DNA from: Denitromonas iodatirespirans
GTDB lineage: Bacteria; Pseudomonadota; Gammaproteobacteria; Burkholderiales; Rhodocyclaceae
Length of the DNA stretch: 64,000 nt
Assembly (NCBI RefSeq): GCF_018524365.1
Contig: NZ_JAEKFT010000014.1
Span: 57,105-121,104, forward strand
Reading direction: 5' to 3'
Below the pieces are notes generated by a model. It was not told the DNA's origin, did no database searches, and was given only the letters and a program-made list of their open reading frames with translations. The stretch's first letter is position 1. Every line of letters begins with the position of its first letter. Made by a program: the position numbers and the translations under genes. Positions 47,626 to 55,864 of this stretch are shown one piece after another.

Positions 47626-48205
47626 TGATGTCGACGGCGCCGCGCTCGCCCGCATGAGCGCGGCGGAGCTGGAGCAACTGGTCTTCCGGGTCTCGCCCAC
47701 GGCGCAGGTGATCACCCACCACCGGCTCATGGTCAAGTTCAACGACGCCTTTGCCCGCCTGTTCGGCTATCCGGCCGCCGAGCTGCAGGGCCAGCTGATC
47801 CTCAAGCTGTATCCGTCGATGGCCGATTTTCGCGCCATCGGCGAGCGCTGCCTGGCTTGGCTGCGCCAGAGCCGCAGCTATGCCGACGAGCGCTTCATGC
47901 AGGATCGCAACGGCGAGGTGTTCTGGGCGCGCGCGCAGGGTGTCACGCTGACTCCGCGCGACCCCTTTGACCTCATGGTGTGGAGCTTCGAGCGGCTCGA
48001 CGCGCCGCTGCGCAGCACCGTCCGCCTCACCGCCCGCGAGCGGGAGGTCTCGACCTACATCGTCAACGGCCTCACCTGCAAGGAGATCGCCCGCAAGCTG
48101 GGCATCTCGCATCGCACGGTGGAGACGCACCGGGCGCGGCTGATGAAAAAGCTTGAGGCCAAGAACACCGCCGAGCTGGTGTCGCGGATCATCGTGATCA
48201 GCTGA
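47618..48205 (+). CDS. PAS domain plus LuxR-type HTH transcriptional regulator
   Basis: The 195-residue regulator has an N-terminal PAS fold (ITHHRLMVKFNDAFARLFGY near residue 33, ADERFMQDRNGEVFWARAQG near residue 89) and a C-terminal LuxR helix-turn-helix (LTAREREVSTYIVNGLTCKE then IARKLGISHRTVETHRARLM). It lacks a receiver domain, so it senses a signal directly through PAS. It is divergent from the thiolase/CoA ligase group and likely controls it. A palindrome overlaps its start codon. Confidence 0.87.
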   Translation: MFNDVDGAALARMSAAELEQLVFRVSPTAQVITHHRLMVKFNDAFARLFGYPAAELQGQLILKLYPSMADFRAIGERCLAWLRQSRSYADERFMQDRNGEVFWARAQGVTLTPRDPFDLMVWSFERLDAPLRSTVRLTAREREVSTYIVNGLTCKEIARKLGISHRTVETHRARLMKKLEAKNTAELVSRIIVIS

Positions 48206-48309
48206 GGTGGGCGGGCGACCGGCCCGGCAGCATGGCCGACCCGCGTCCACGGATCTCACACCAATGAGGCCACTGCTGGCGGGAGTGGCACGGTCGGCGA
48301 GTGTCTTCC

Positions 48310-49185
48310 CTATGCCGTTCTGCCCGCCAGGAGGGCCTCGAAGGCCAGCGCCGGTTGGCTCACGGGGCGGCGTGGCAGGCGCATGCGATAGAGCTGGCGC
48401 ATGCATGCCTGGCTGCCGATGGCGTGCTTGCGCACGCGGCCGAGTGCGAGCTGGTCGCGGGCGCAGATGCGCGGCACCAGCCCCAGACCGATGCCGGCGG
48501 CGACCGACTGCACGATGGCTTCGTTGCTGCCGACTTCGATTACCTGGGCCGGGGTGATCTGCTGCTCGGCGAGGATGCGCTCCGCGGCGGCGCGGCTGCC
48601 CGAGCCGCGTTCGCGCATCACCCACAGGCAGCTGGCCAGGGACGCGGGGTCGGCCTTTTCGTCGGTGAACGCCCGCGGTGCCACCACGATCATCTCTTCG
48701 CTGCGCCAGGGGCGGATGTCGATCCGTGGATCGCTGACCTCGCCCTCGACCAGGGCCACATCCACCCGGCAATCGAGCAACAGCTCGGCAATGTGATCGG
48801 TGTTGGCGCTGATCACGCTCACGGTCACGCCCGGGTGGTGCTGGCGAAACGCGAGCAGGCTCGGCGGCAGCCAGTAGGTGGCGATGGTCGTGCTCGCGCC
48901 GATCACCAGGTGCCCGCGTTCGAGCGCGGAGTAGGACTTGACGGCCTCGTCCGCCTCGCGCTCGAGCGCGAAGATGGTGCGGCCGTAGTCGTACAGCGCC
49001 TGTCCGGGCGCGCTGGGCACAAAGCGCTTGCCCTGGCGGTCGAGCAGCACCGTGTCGAGCTGGTGTTCGAGTTCCTTGACGGCCTTGGAGGTGGCGGGCT
49101 GGCTGATGCCGAGCAGGTCGGCGGCACGCGAAAAGCTGTTGGCCTCGACCACGGTGACGAAGACACGAAGCAGGTGCAGGTTCAT
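48310..49185 (-). CDS. LysR-family regulator, YeiE-like
   Basis: The 291-residue protein has the LysR HTH NSFSRAADLLGISQPATSKAV and an effector domain with TIATYWLPPSLLAFRQHHPG near residue 98, CRVDVALVEGEVSDPRID and WVMRERGSGSRAAAERIL near residue 187. These stretches resemble YeiE, the regulator divergent from yeiH in enterobacteria and linked to sulfite response. The same divergent pairing with a YeiH-type gene is found here (97-base gap), which supports the call. It belongs at the edge of the sulfur locus. Confidence 0.82.
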   Translation of the reverse strand: MNLHLLRVFVTVVEANSFSRAADLLGISQPATSKAVKELEHQLDTVLLDRQGKRFVPSAPGQALYDYGRTIFALEREADEAVKSYSALERGHLVIGASTTIATYWLPPSLLAFRQHHPGVTVSVISANTDHIAELLLDCRVDVALVEGEVSDPRIDIRPWRSEEMIVVAPRAFTDEKADPASLASCLWVMRERGSGSRAAAERILAEQQITPAQVIEVGSNEAIVQSVAAGIGLGLVPRICARDQLALGRVRKHAIGSQACMRQLYRMRLPRRPVSQPALAFEALLAGRTA

Positions 49186-49282
49186 CTATGAGCTCAGATT
49201 ATGAACAGGTAACTTGGATGCCATTTACGAATACTAGAGCGATTCTTAGTCTTATGCCATCCGAGCCTTTCGATATGCCTTG

Positions 49283-50290
49283 ATGAACATAAGCGCCGTC
49301 CTGCCCCGCCCTGAAATCCGCCTCGGCCTCACCGCGTGCGCCGCGATCACGCTGACGGCGGCCCTGCTGGCGGCGATTCCGGCCATCGGCAGTCGCGGCC
49401 TCGGCTGGCTGCCGATGGCGGTGGCGCTGGGCATGGTGGTGGGCAATCTGTGGCCGGCCTTGCCGGCACGCGGCCGTGCCGGCCTGGCGCTGGCGCGCGG
49501 CCCGCTGATGCGCGCGGGGATCGCCTTGTACGGCTTGCGCATCGGCGTGGACGAATTCGCCGCCGTGGGCTGGGCCGGTGCACTGTCGGCGGTGTTTGTC
49601 GTGGCCTCGACCCTGTGGCTGGCGCAAGTCCTCGGTGGCCGCCTCGGGCTCGACCGGCACAGTGCCTTGCTGATCGGTGCGGGCAGCGCCATCTGTGGCG
49701 CGGCCGCCGTGGCCGCCGCCGACGGGGTGCTCGGTGCGCGGGCACGCCAGGTGTCGGCGGCCGTTGCCGCGGTGGTGGTGTTCGGCACCCTGGGCATGTA
49801 CGGCCTGCCGCTGCTGTTTCACGGGGTGGGCTTGCCGCCGGCGCAGTTCGGCGTGTGGATCGGCCTCACGGTGCATGAACTCGGTCATGTGGTGGCGGCG
49901 GCCAGCCCCCTGGGGCCGGAGGTGTCGAGCACCGCGCTGATCGCCAAGATGATGCGGGTGATGCTGCTGGCGCCGGCGATGATCTGGATCGCCTGGCTCG
50001 ACGGGCGCGCCAACGGCGGCCGGCGGGTGCGGGTGCCGGTGTTTCTGTGGGCATTCTTCGCCGCCATCGCCTTGAACGCCGGTGGCGTGCTGCCGCCGAC
50101 GGTGCAGGCGGCCGGCGCCGGTCTGGCGCAGTGCCTGTTGGCCGCCGGGCTGGCCGCGCTGGGCGCGGCGACCCGGCTGGTGGATGTGCGTGCGGCCGGC
50201 GCCCGGGTGTGGTTGCTGGCCGCCTTGCTGTGGGCCTACCTGTTGGTGGCCGGTCTCGGCATCGCGAACGGGCTGGCCCGGCTGGCATGA
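49283..50290 (+). CDS. YeiH/UPF0324-family putative sulfate or sulfite exporter
   Basis: This 335-residue inner-membrane protein has about ten helices and the family motifs LLIGAGSAICGAAAVAAADG near residue 132 and WIGLTVHELGHVVAAASPLG near residue 193, ending in a short hydrophobic helix. The family is annotated as putative sulfate exporter. I chose ATG 49283, one codon after a TTG. It is divergent from the YeiE-like regulator, and a TauE-type exporter follows, so two anion-export genes stand at the head of the sulfur locus. Confidence 0.85.
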   Translation: MNISAVLPRPEIRLGLTACAAITLTAALLAAIPAIGSRGLGWLPMAVALGMVVGNLWPALPARGRAGLALARGPLMRAGIALYGLRIGVDEFAAVGWAGALSAVFVVASTLWLAQVLGGRLGLDRHSALLIGAGSAICGAAAVAAADGVLGARARQVSAAVAAVVVFGTLGMYGLPLLFHGVGLPPAQFGVWIGLTVHELGHVVAAASPLGPEVSSTALIAKMMRVMLLAPAMIWIAWLDGRANGGRRVRVPVFLWAFFAAIALNAGGVLPPTVQAAGAGLAQCLLAAGLAALGAATRLVDVRAAGARVWLLAALLWAYLLVAGLGIANGLARLA

Positions 50291-50442
50291 GCAGGCCATG
50301 CACCGGCACATGGCAACGCCCGCCACGGCGCACCGTGGCAGGGCGAAGGCAGGCCCACGGGGGCGGCGCGCTCGCCCATGAATTCAATGAGATAGCTCGG
50401 GTCGTCGGTGCTTTCGGGATGGCGCGTCTTTTGCTTGGAATG

Positions 50443-50458
50443 ACTTGTCATAACAAGT
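50443..50458. promoter_or_regulatory. Operator-like palindrome upstream of tauE-type gene
   Basis: ACTTGTCATAACAAGT has perfect 6-bp arms (ACTTGT/ACAAGT) around CATA. A copy that matches 14 of 16 bases lies upstream of the gntR-type gene at 51507-51522. Sites of this build are typical of GntR/HutC regulators. Confidence 0.7.
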
Positions 50459-50541
50459 TGGTGCGCGCCGCCGCGCGATGGGCCGTCCGTTGTCCGCAAC
50501 GGCCTGCGCAGCCGGCCGCGCCATTCACGGAAAGGACGACC

Positions 50542-51501
50542 TTGAACGAAATCACCCATTTTCTTGCCGCCCGCGATGCCTTGACCTGGGCGGTGGTGTT
50601 GTTGGCCGCGCTGGCCGGTGGCGCGCTGCGCGGGCTGACCGGTTTCGGCGCGGCGCTGTTGATGGCGCCCTTGATGTCGCTGGTGCTGAGCGCCCGGGAG
50701 ACCATGTGCCTGGTCACCTTGCTCAATGCCCTGCCGATGGGGCGCACCGCCTTGCGCACCGCCAGCCGCGCGATCGACCGCCAAGTGATGTTGCCGATGA
50801 GCATGGCGGCGTTCGCGGGGGTGCCCTGCGGCATCGCCCTGGTCGGTGCCTTGCCGGCGCAGGCTTTCGGCATGGTGGTCGGCGGGGCAGTGATCCTGAG
50901 TGCGATCGGCTTGATGTCGGGGGCGATCCTGGTCAAGGGGCGTTCGCTGCGGCTGTCGCTCGGCGTCGGCATGCTCAGCGGCGTGCTGACCGGCTTTGGC
51001 GGCGTGGGCGGGCCGCCCGCCATTCTCTATTTGTTGGGCGTCGAGCCGGATGGGCATCGCGCGCGCGCCAACTTCATCGTCTTCTTCGCCGTGTTGTACC
51101 CGGTGGCCGTGCTGGCGGTGGCGGCGCTGGGCCTGCTTTCATGGGCGGATATCCTGCTCGGCTTGTCGCTGGCGCCCCTGTTTCATGTGGGTGGCATCGG
51201 CGGGGCGCGGCTGTATCGGCATCTGGGCAAGCGTCATTTCCGGCCGGTGGTGCTGGTGCTGCTGATCGCGGCCGGGGTCATGGCGGCCTGGCCGCGCGAT
51301 GCCCACGCGGCCGTGGCACCGGGGGGCGACCGGAGCGGGGCGCACTGCGATTTCGCTTTTGGTGCAGTGCCGCACCCGGCCGGTGCAAAAACCACCGAAA
51401 AAGGCGCGGAAAATTGCCGCGCGAATTTTAAAAATCCAATGAAAAACAATGGCTTGATGAAGTTTTGTGCGACGCGGAAAAGTTGGCATCTGAATTGCTA
51501 G
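50542..51501 (+). CDS. TauE/SafE-family sulfite exporter with a long atypical tail
   Basis: The 319-residue protein has the TauE/SafE layout of eight or so helices, with GALRGLTGFGAALLMAPLMS near residue 24 and SGVLTGFGGVGGPPAILYLL near residue 142. I chose the TTG at 50542 (AAAGGA six bases before), because the helices begin there. The family normally ends near residue 255, but here the frame runs on for about 60 residues that are low in hydrophobicity and partly AT-rich. It probably exports sulfite or a sulfonate product. Confidence 0.8.
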   Translation: MNEITHFLAARDALTWAVVLLAALAGGALRGLTGFGAALLMAPLMSLVLSARETMCLVTLLNALPMGRTALRTASRAIDRQVMLPMSMAAFAGVPCGIALVGALPAQAFGMVVGGAVILSAIGLMSGAILVKGRSLRLSLGVGMLSGVLTGFGGVGGPPAILYLLGVEPDGHRARANFIVFFAVLYPVAVLAVAALGLLSWADILLGLSLAPLFHVGGIGGARLYRHLGKRHFRPVVLVLLIAAGVMAAWPRDAHAAVAPGGDRSGAHCDFAFGAVPHPAGAKTTEKGAENCRANFKNPMKNNGLMKFCATRKSWHLNC

Positions 51502-51506
51502 TTAGT

Positions 51507-51522
51507 ACTCGTCATAACAAGC
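51507..51522. promoter_or_regulatory. Second operator-like site upstream of gntR-type gene
   Basis: ACTCGTCATAACAAGC repeats the palindrome at 50443-50458 with two changes, and the match continues for two more bases (TG). It lies 32 bases upstream of the gntR start, a usual position for autorepression. Confidence 0.68.
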
Positions 51523-51554
51523 TGTGCATGACAGAAAAAATAGGAAGAAAAGAC

Positions 51555-52334
51555 ATGGTTCGAAGTGGAAACAAGCGTGCCGAATCGAAGCGCTCCGAGG
51601 CAACCCATGCGCTGGATGCCGTCTCGCCGGTGCCCCTGTATAGCCAGATCCGCGAGGCGCTGCGGCGCAGCATTCTCGATGGCACCTACCCGCCGCATTC
51701 GCAGATGCCTTCGGAGAGCCAGATGATCGCGCGCTTCGGGGTGAGCCGGATCACCATCCGCCAGGCACTCGGCGATCTGCAAAAGGAAGGGCTGATCTTC
51801 AAGGTGATGGGCAAGGGCAGTTTTGTGGCCAAGCCCAAGGCCTTCCAGAGCCTGTCGCGCTTGCAGGGTTTCGGCGAGGCGATGGCGCCATCCGGCTACG
51901 AGACCTATGCCATGTTGCTGAGCGCCCGCGAGGTGCCGGCCAGCGCGGTGGTGGCGCAGCGCCTGGCGCTGGCCGAGGGCAGCCCGGTGTTCGAGATCCA
52001 GCGGCTGCGCTATCTGAACCGCGAGCCCATTTCGGTGGATGTCAGCTACTTCCCGATCGATATCGGCCAGCGCCTGACGCAGGAAGACCTCGCCACCCGC
52101 GACATCTTCGTCATTCTCGAAAACGACTACGGCCACAACCTCACCCATGCGGACGTGCAGATCGAGGCGATCTCGGCCGAGGAGTCGCTGGGCCGCCATC
52201 TCGACGTGGCCGAGGGCTCGCCGCTGTTGCGTATCGAGCGGCTGACCTATGCCGGCGAGCGGCCCATCGATTTTGAGTTTCTCTACTACCGCGGCGATGC
52301 CTTCCAGTACCGCCTGCGGATCGACCGAAGCTGA
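51555..52334 (+). CDS. GntR-family regulator, HutC/UTRA type
   Basis: The 259-residue protein has an N-terminal GntR winged helix (PLYSQIREALRRSILDGTYP, then MIARFGVSRITIRQALGDLQ) and a C-terminal UTRA ligand domain ending LLRIERLTYAGERPIDFEFL. ATG 51555 has AGGAAG nine bases upstream; ATG 51528 would lie closer to the operator. It stands right in front of the AprA-like gene, and two copies of a GntR-type palindrome flank the tauE gene before it, so it probably represses both units until a sulfur compound binds. Confidence 0.88.
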   Translation: MVRSGNKRAESKRSEATHALDAVSPVPLYSQIREALRRSILDGTYPPHSQMPSESQMIARFGVSRITIRQALGDLQKEGLIFKVMGKGSFVAKPKAFQSLSRLQGFGEAMAPSGYETYAMLLSAREVPASAVVAQRLALAEGSPVFEIQRLRYLNREPISVDVSYFPIDIGQRLTQEDLATRDIFVILENDYGHNLTHADVQIEAISAEESLGRHLDVAEGSPLLRIERLTYAGERPIDFEFLYYRGDAFQYRLRIDRS

Positions 52335-52402
52335 GGACCGGCACAGAAACGGCCCTGCGATTGAAGGATGGTGCAGCACTCGCTCAACCCCCAGGAGAAA
52401 TC

Positions 52403-54133
52403 ATGAAACGCATCGATATGGAGTTCGACATCGTCGTCATCGGCGGTGGCACCGGTGGGCCGATGGCCGCGGTGAAAGCGAAGCAACAGAACCCGCAGCT
52501 CAAGGTGCTGCTGATCGACAAGGCCCACGTCAAGCGTTCGGGCGCGATCTCGATGGGCATGGACGGCCTCAACAATGCGGTCATTCCGGGCCATGCCACG
52601 CCCGAGCAGTACGTCAAGGAAATCACCATCGCCAACGACGGCATCGTCGATCAGGAAGCGGTGATGGCCTATGCGGCCAACAGCTTCGACATGATCCAGG
52701 AGCTCGATCGCTGGGGCGTGAAGTTCGAGAAGGACGAAACCGGCGACTACGCGGTGCGCAAGGTGCATCACCTGGGCAGCTACGTGCTGCCGATGCCCGA
52801 AGGCCACCACATGAAGAAGATCCTCTACCGCCAGCTCAAGCGTGCGCGGGTGGAGATCACCAACCGTGTGGTCGTCACCCGGCTGCTCACCGGCGCCGAT
52901 GGCGAGATCACCGGCGTGATGGGCTTCGACTGCCGCACCGCCGATTTCTACGTCATCCGCTGCAAGGCGGCGGTGCTCAGCACCGGCGCGGCGGGGCGCA
53001 TCGGCCTGCCGGCCTCCGGCTACCTGATGGGCACCTACGAGAACCCCACCAACTGCGGTGACGGCCATGCCATGGCCTATCACGCGGGGGCCGATCTGGC
53101 GAACCTCGAATGCTTCCAGATCAACCCGCTGATCAAGGACTACAACGGCCCCGCCTGTGCCTACGTGACCGGCCCCTTCGGCGGCTTCACCGCCAATTCG
53201 AAGGGCGAGCGCTTCATCGAATGCGACTACTGGAGCGGCCAGATGATGATGGAGTTCTACAACGAACTGCAGGGCGGCAACGGGCCGGTGTTTCTCAAGC
53301 TCGACCATCTCGCCGCGGAAACCATCAGCGAGATCGAGCACATCCTGCACACCAACGAGCGCCCCAGCCGCGGGCGCTTCCACGAGAAGCGCGGCAACGA
53401 CTACCGCAAGCAGATGGTCGAGATGCACATCTCCGAGATCGGCTTCTGCAGCGGCCACAGCGCCTCGGGCATCTGGACCAACGCGCGCGGCGAAACCTCG
53501 GTGAAGGGGCTCTATGCCGCCGGCGACTGCGCCAGCGTGCCGCACAACTACATGCTCGGCGCCTTCGTCTATGGTCGCCTGTGCGGGCAGAACGCGGCCG
53601 ACTACTGCGGTGGGGCGGCCAAGGGGTGCATCGACGACGGCGCGATTGCCGCCGAGGAGGCGCGCATCGGCGCGCCCCTGGCGCGCAGCGAAGGGCTCAC
53701 CCCCTTCCAGATCGAATACAAGACGCGCCGCCTGGTGAACGACTACCTGCAGCCGCCCAAGATCACGCGCAAGTACGAGATCGGCCTGCGCCGCTTCGAC
53801 GAAGTGCGCGAAGACGCCACCGCGATGATGGCCACCAACCCGCACGAGCTGATGCGCGCCATGGAGGCGCTCTCCATTCTCGACTGCGCCGAGATGGCCG
53901 CGCGCGCCTCGATGTTCCGCACCGAGAGCCGCTGGGGCCTGTACCACTACAACATCGACCACCCCGAGCGCGACGACGAGAACTGGTTCTGCCACACCTT
54001 GCTCAGCCGCGATGCCGACGGCCGCATGAGCGTGCGCAAGAAGGCGATCGAGCCCTACATCGTGCCCATCGACGAAGAAGAGCGCACCGCCTACCAACGC
54101 CTGCGTGTCGAACGCAGCGCAGCCGCCGCCTGA
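52403..54133 (+). CDS. AprA-like FAD-dependent oxidoreductase
   Basis: The 576-residue flavoprotein has the N-terminal FAD site DIVVIGGGTGGPMAAVKAKQ (residues 8-27), the AprA-like RSGAISMGMDGLNNAVIPGH near residue 50, GAAGRIGLPASGYLMGTYEN near residue 204 and the second FAD element GLYAAGDCASVPHNYMLGAF near residue 370. It belongs to the fumarate reductase/APS reductase superfamily and looks closest to AprA. The following gene resembles AprB, so the two may form an AprAB-like complex that oxidises or reduces a sulfur compound. No sat, qmo or dsr genes are near, which argues against classic dissimilatory sulfate chemistry. Confidence 0.82.
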   Translation: MKRIDMEFDIVVIGGGTGGPMAAVKAKQQNPQLKVLLIDKAHVKRSGAISMGMDGLNNAVIPGHATPEQYVKEITIANDGIVDQEAVMAYAANSFDMIQELDRWGVKFEKDETGDYAVRKVHHLGSYVLPMPEGHHMKKILYRQLKRARVEITNRVVVTRLLTGADGEITGVMGFDCRTADFYVIRCKAAVLSTGAAGRIGLPASGYLMGTYENPTNCGDGHAMAYHAGADLANLECFQINPLIKDYNGPACAYVTGPFGGFTANSKGERFIECDYWSGQMMMEFYNELQGGNGPVFLKLDHLAAETISEIEHILHTNERPSRGRFHEKRGNDYRKQMVEMHISEIGFCSGHSASGIWTNARGETSVKGLYAAGDCASVPHNYMLGAFVYGRLCGQNAADYCGGAAKGCIDDGAIAAEEARIGAPLARSEGLTPFQIEYKTRRLVNDYLQPPKITRKYEIGLRRFDEVREDATAMMATNPHELMRAMEALSILDCAEMAARASMFRTESRWGLYHYNIDHPERDDENWFCHTLLSRDADGRMSVRKKAIEPYIVPIDEEERTAYQRLRVERSAAAA

Positions 54134-54152
54134 TCGCCCGGAGGAACCCGAC

Positions 54153-54386
54153 ATGAGTATCGCCACCACCCTCACCCAAGCGCCCGTCGTCGTCGACGAG
54201 AGCAAGTGCATCGCCGAGAAGGGCTGCACCGTGTGCGTCGATGTGTGTCCGCTCGACGTGCTCGCCATCGACATGCTGAAGAAGAAGGCCTTCATGAAGT
54301 ACGACGAATGCTGGTACTGCCTGCCCTGCGAAACCGACTGCCCGACCGATGCGGTCAAGGTCAGCATCCCCTACCTGCTGCGCTGA
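54153..54386 (+). CDS. AprB-like ferredoxin with two [4Fe-4S] sites
   Basis: This 77-residue ferredoxin has a first cluster motif CIAEKGCTVCVDVCP, in which five residues rather than two separate the first cysteines, as in AprB, and a second motif CWYCLPCETDCPTDAV. Both the insertion and the CWxC form match AprB, but the C-terminal tail of AprB is missing. It should carry electrons to or from the flavoprotein encoded 19 bases upstream. GGAGGA precedes the chosen ATG. Confidence 0.87.
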   Translation: MSIATTLTQAPVVVDESKCIAEKGCTVCVDVCPLDVLAIDMLKKKAFMKYDECWYCLPCETDCPTDAVKVSIPYLLR

Positions 54387-54396
54387 GGACATGGCC

Positions 54397-55344
54397 ATGG
54401 ATATCACCAGCTTCTCCATTGCCGAGCGCCTCGCCAGCGAGGATGCCGAGGTCCGTCGCCTGGCGGTGATCGACCTGCCCTACAGCGACGAGGACGACAT
54501 CGTGCCGCTGCTGTTGCCGCGCCTGGCCGACCCCGATGCCACCGTGCGCACCGAAGCGGTCCGCGCGCTCGAAGGTTTTGAGGAACCGGAAGTGGTCGCC
54601 GCGCTGGCGCCGATGCTGCTCGATGCCGATGCCGAGGTGCGCGCCGCCGCCGGCGAGGTGCTCGCCGAGCTCAAGCTGAGCGCATCGGCCGGCCCCTTGC
54701 TGCCGTTGCTGGAAGGCCATGCCGCCGAAGTGCGCCTGCTGGCCTTCCGCGCGGTGCGTGCGCTGCGGGTCGAGGCCGCCTTCGCCCCGGCCATGGGCGC
54801 CCTGCGCGACCCCGACCCCGGCGTGCGCCGCGAGGCCGTCGGCGTGCTCGGCTACCTGCGCAAACCCGAGGCGGTCGGAGATCTGGCCGAAGTGGCCGCC
54901 CACGACCCGGACGCCGAGGTGCGCCGCATTGCCGTCGGCGCGCTCGGCTATGCCACCGAAATCAGCGTGCTGCCGGCGCTCACCCGCGCCCTGGGCGACA
55001 CCGCCTGGCAAGTGCGCGAGGAGGCGGCCCAGACCATCGGCAAGCTGCGCTTCGGCCTGGCCATTGCCGACCTCGTCCATGCCATGCAGGACGAGTACTG
55101 GCAGGTGCGGGTGAAGGCGGCGCGCAGTCTCGGCCTGCTCAAGGCGGCCGCCGGGCTGCCGGCGTTGGTGGCGGCCTTGTCGCACCCCATCGGCAACCTG
55201 CGCAAGGAGGCGGCGATCGCCCTCGGCGAGCTGGCCGACCCGCGTGCCATCCCGGCGCTGGAAAAGGCGCTCGACGATGCCGACCCGGACGTGCGCAAGC
55301 TCTCGCGCCTGGCGCTCACCGCCATCGGCCTGGCGCAGAAATAG
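54397..55344 (+). CDS. HEAT-repeat protein of the redox operon
   Basis: The 315-residue protein is built of about nine HEAT-like helical pairs of some 31 residues, with recurring D-P-D-x-x-V-R and A-L-G patterns (DPDATVRTEAVRALEGFEEP, DPDPGVRREAVGVLGYLRKP, DPDAEVRRIAVGALGYATE). Such solenoids act as scaffolds, and PBS-lyase-type HEAT proteins can help insert cofactors. ATG 54397 has GAGG eight bases upstream; ATG 54391 is also possible. Between two ferredoxin genes, it probably assembles or bridges the redox complex. Confidence 0.82.
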   Translation: MDITSFSIAERLASEDAEVRRLAVIDLPYSDEDDIVPLLLPRLADPDATVRTEAVRALEGFEEPEVVAALAPMLLDADAEVRAAAGEVLAELKLSASAGPLLPLLEGHAAEVRLLAFRAVRALRVEAAFAPAMGALRDPDPGVRREAVGVLGYLRKPEAVGDLAEVAAHDPDAEVRRIAVGALGYATEISVLPALTRALGDTAWQVREEAAQTIGKLRFGLAIADLVHAMQDEYWQVRVKAARSLGLLKAAAGLPALVAALSHPIGNLRKEAAIALGELADPRAIPALEKALDDADPDVRKLSRLALTAIGLAQK

Positions 55345-55416
55345 GGCGCCTGCGCGGACACCCCTTCACCCCCTTCGTGCCGGCCCCGAGGCGGCCGGAC
55401 AGACAGGAGAGCCGTC

Positions 55417-55752
55417 ATGACTTTCGTCGTTACCGAAGCCTGTGTGCAGTGCAAATACACCGACTGCGTGTCGGTGTGCCCGGTGGAGTGTTTCCACGAA
55501 GGGCCGAACTTTCTCGTCATCGACCCCGACACCTGCATCGACTGTGGTGTGTGCGTGCCCGAGTGCCCCATCGGGGCGATCTACGACGAGGCCGATCTGC
55601 CGCCGGATCAGCTGGCTTTCATCGACATCAACGCGCGCCTGGCCGCCGAGTGGCCGGTGATCGTCGCAGCCGGCGAGCCGCTGCCCGAGGCCGAGCGCTG
55701 GGCGGCGATCACCGACAAGCGCGCCCTCATTGAAAACCCGGCCACGGCATGA
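55417..55752 (+). CDS. Seven-iron ferredoxin, FdxA-like
   Basis: The 111-residue protein has the FdxA pattern [20 protein letters not shown] at the N-terminus (a [3Fe-4S]-type site with the CP-V-x-C arrangement) and [19 protein letters not shown] for a [4Fe-4S] cluster. It is a low-potential electron carrier and could link the AprAB-like pair to the cell's electron pools. AGGAGA precedes the ATG. It follows the HEAT gene after 72 bases. Confidence 0.9.
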   Translation: MTFVVTEACVQCKYTDCVSVCPVECFHEGPNFLVIDPDTCIDCGVCVPECPIGAIYDEADLPPDQLAFIDINARLAAEWPVIVAAGEPLPEAERWAAITDKRALIENPATA

Positions 55753-55864
55753 CGCCTGGGCCATCCGCCAACCCCTCCCTTTCTCAACCCCTAACCCGAC
55801 CGTAACCCCCAACCCCCCGCAGTACTCGAACGAAACGACAACTCACTGGACAAGGAAGCACATC

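Noticed and set aside
47690..47990. Receiver domain of a two-component response regulator in the LuxR-type protein
   Set aside because: The N-terminal part has PAS features (NDAFARLFGY, DRNGEVFWARAQG) and no Asp-Asp-Lys receiver pattern.
52286..54367. 693-codon frame on the minus strand opposite the AprA-like gene
   Set aside because: The plus strand encodes a clear flavoprotein; the antisense frame has no motif or start context.
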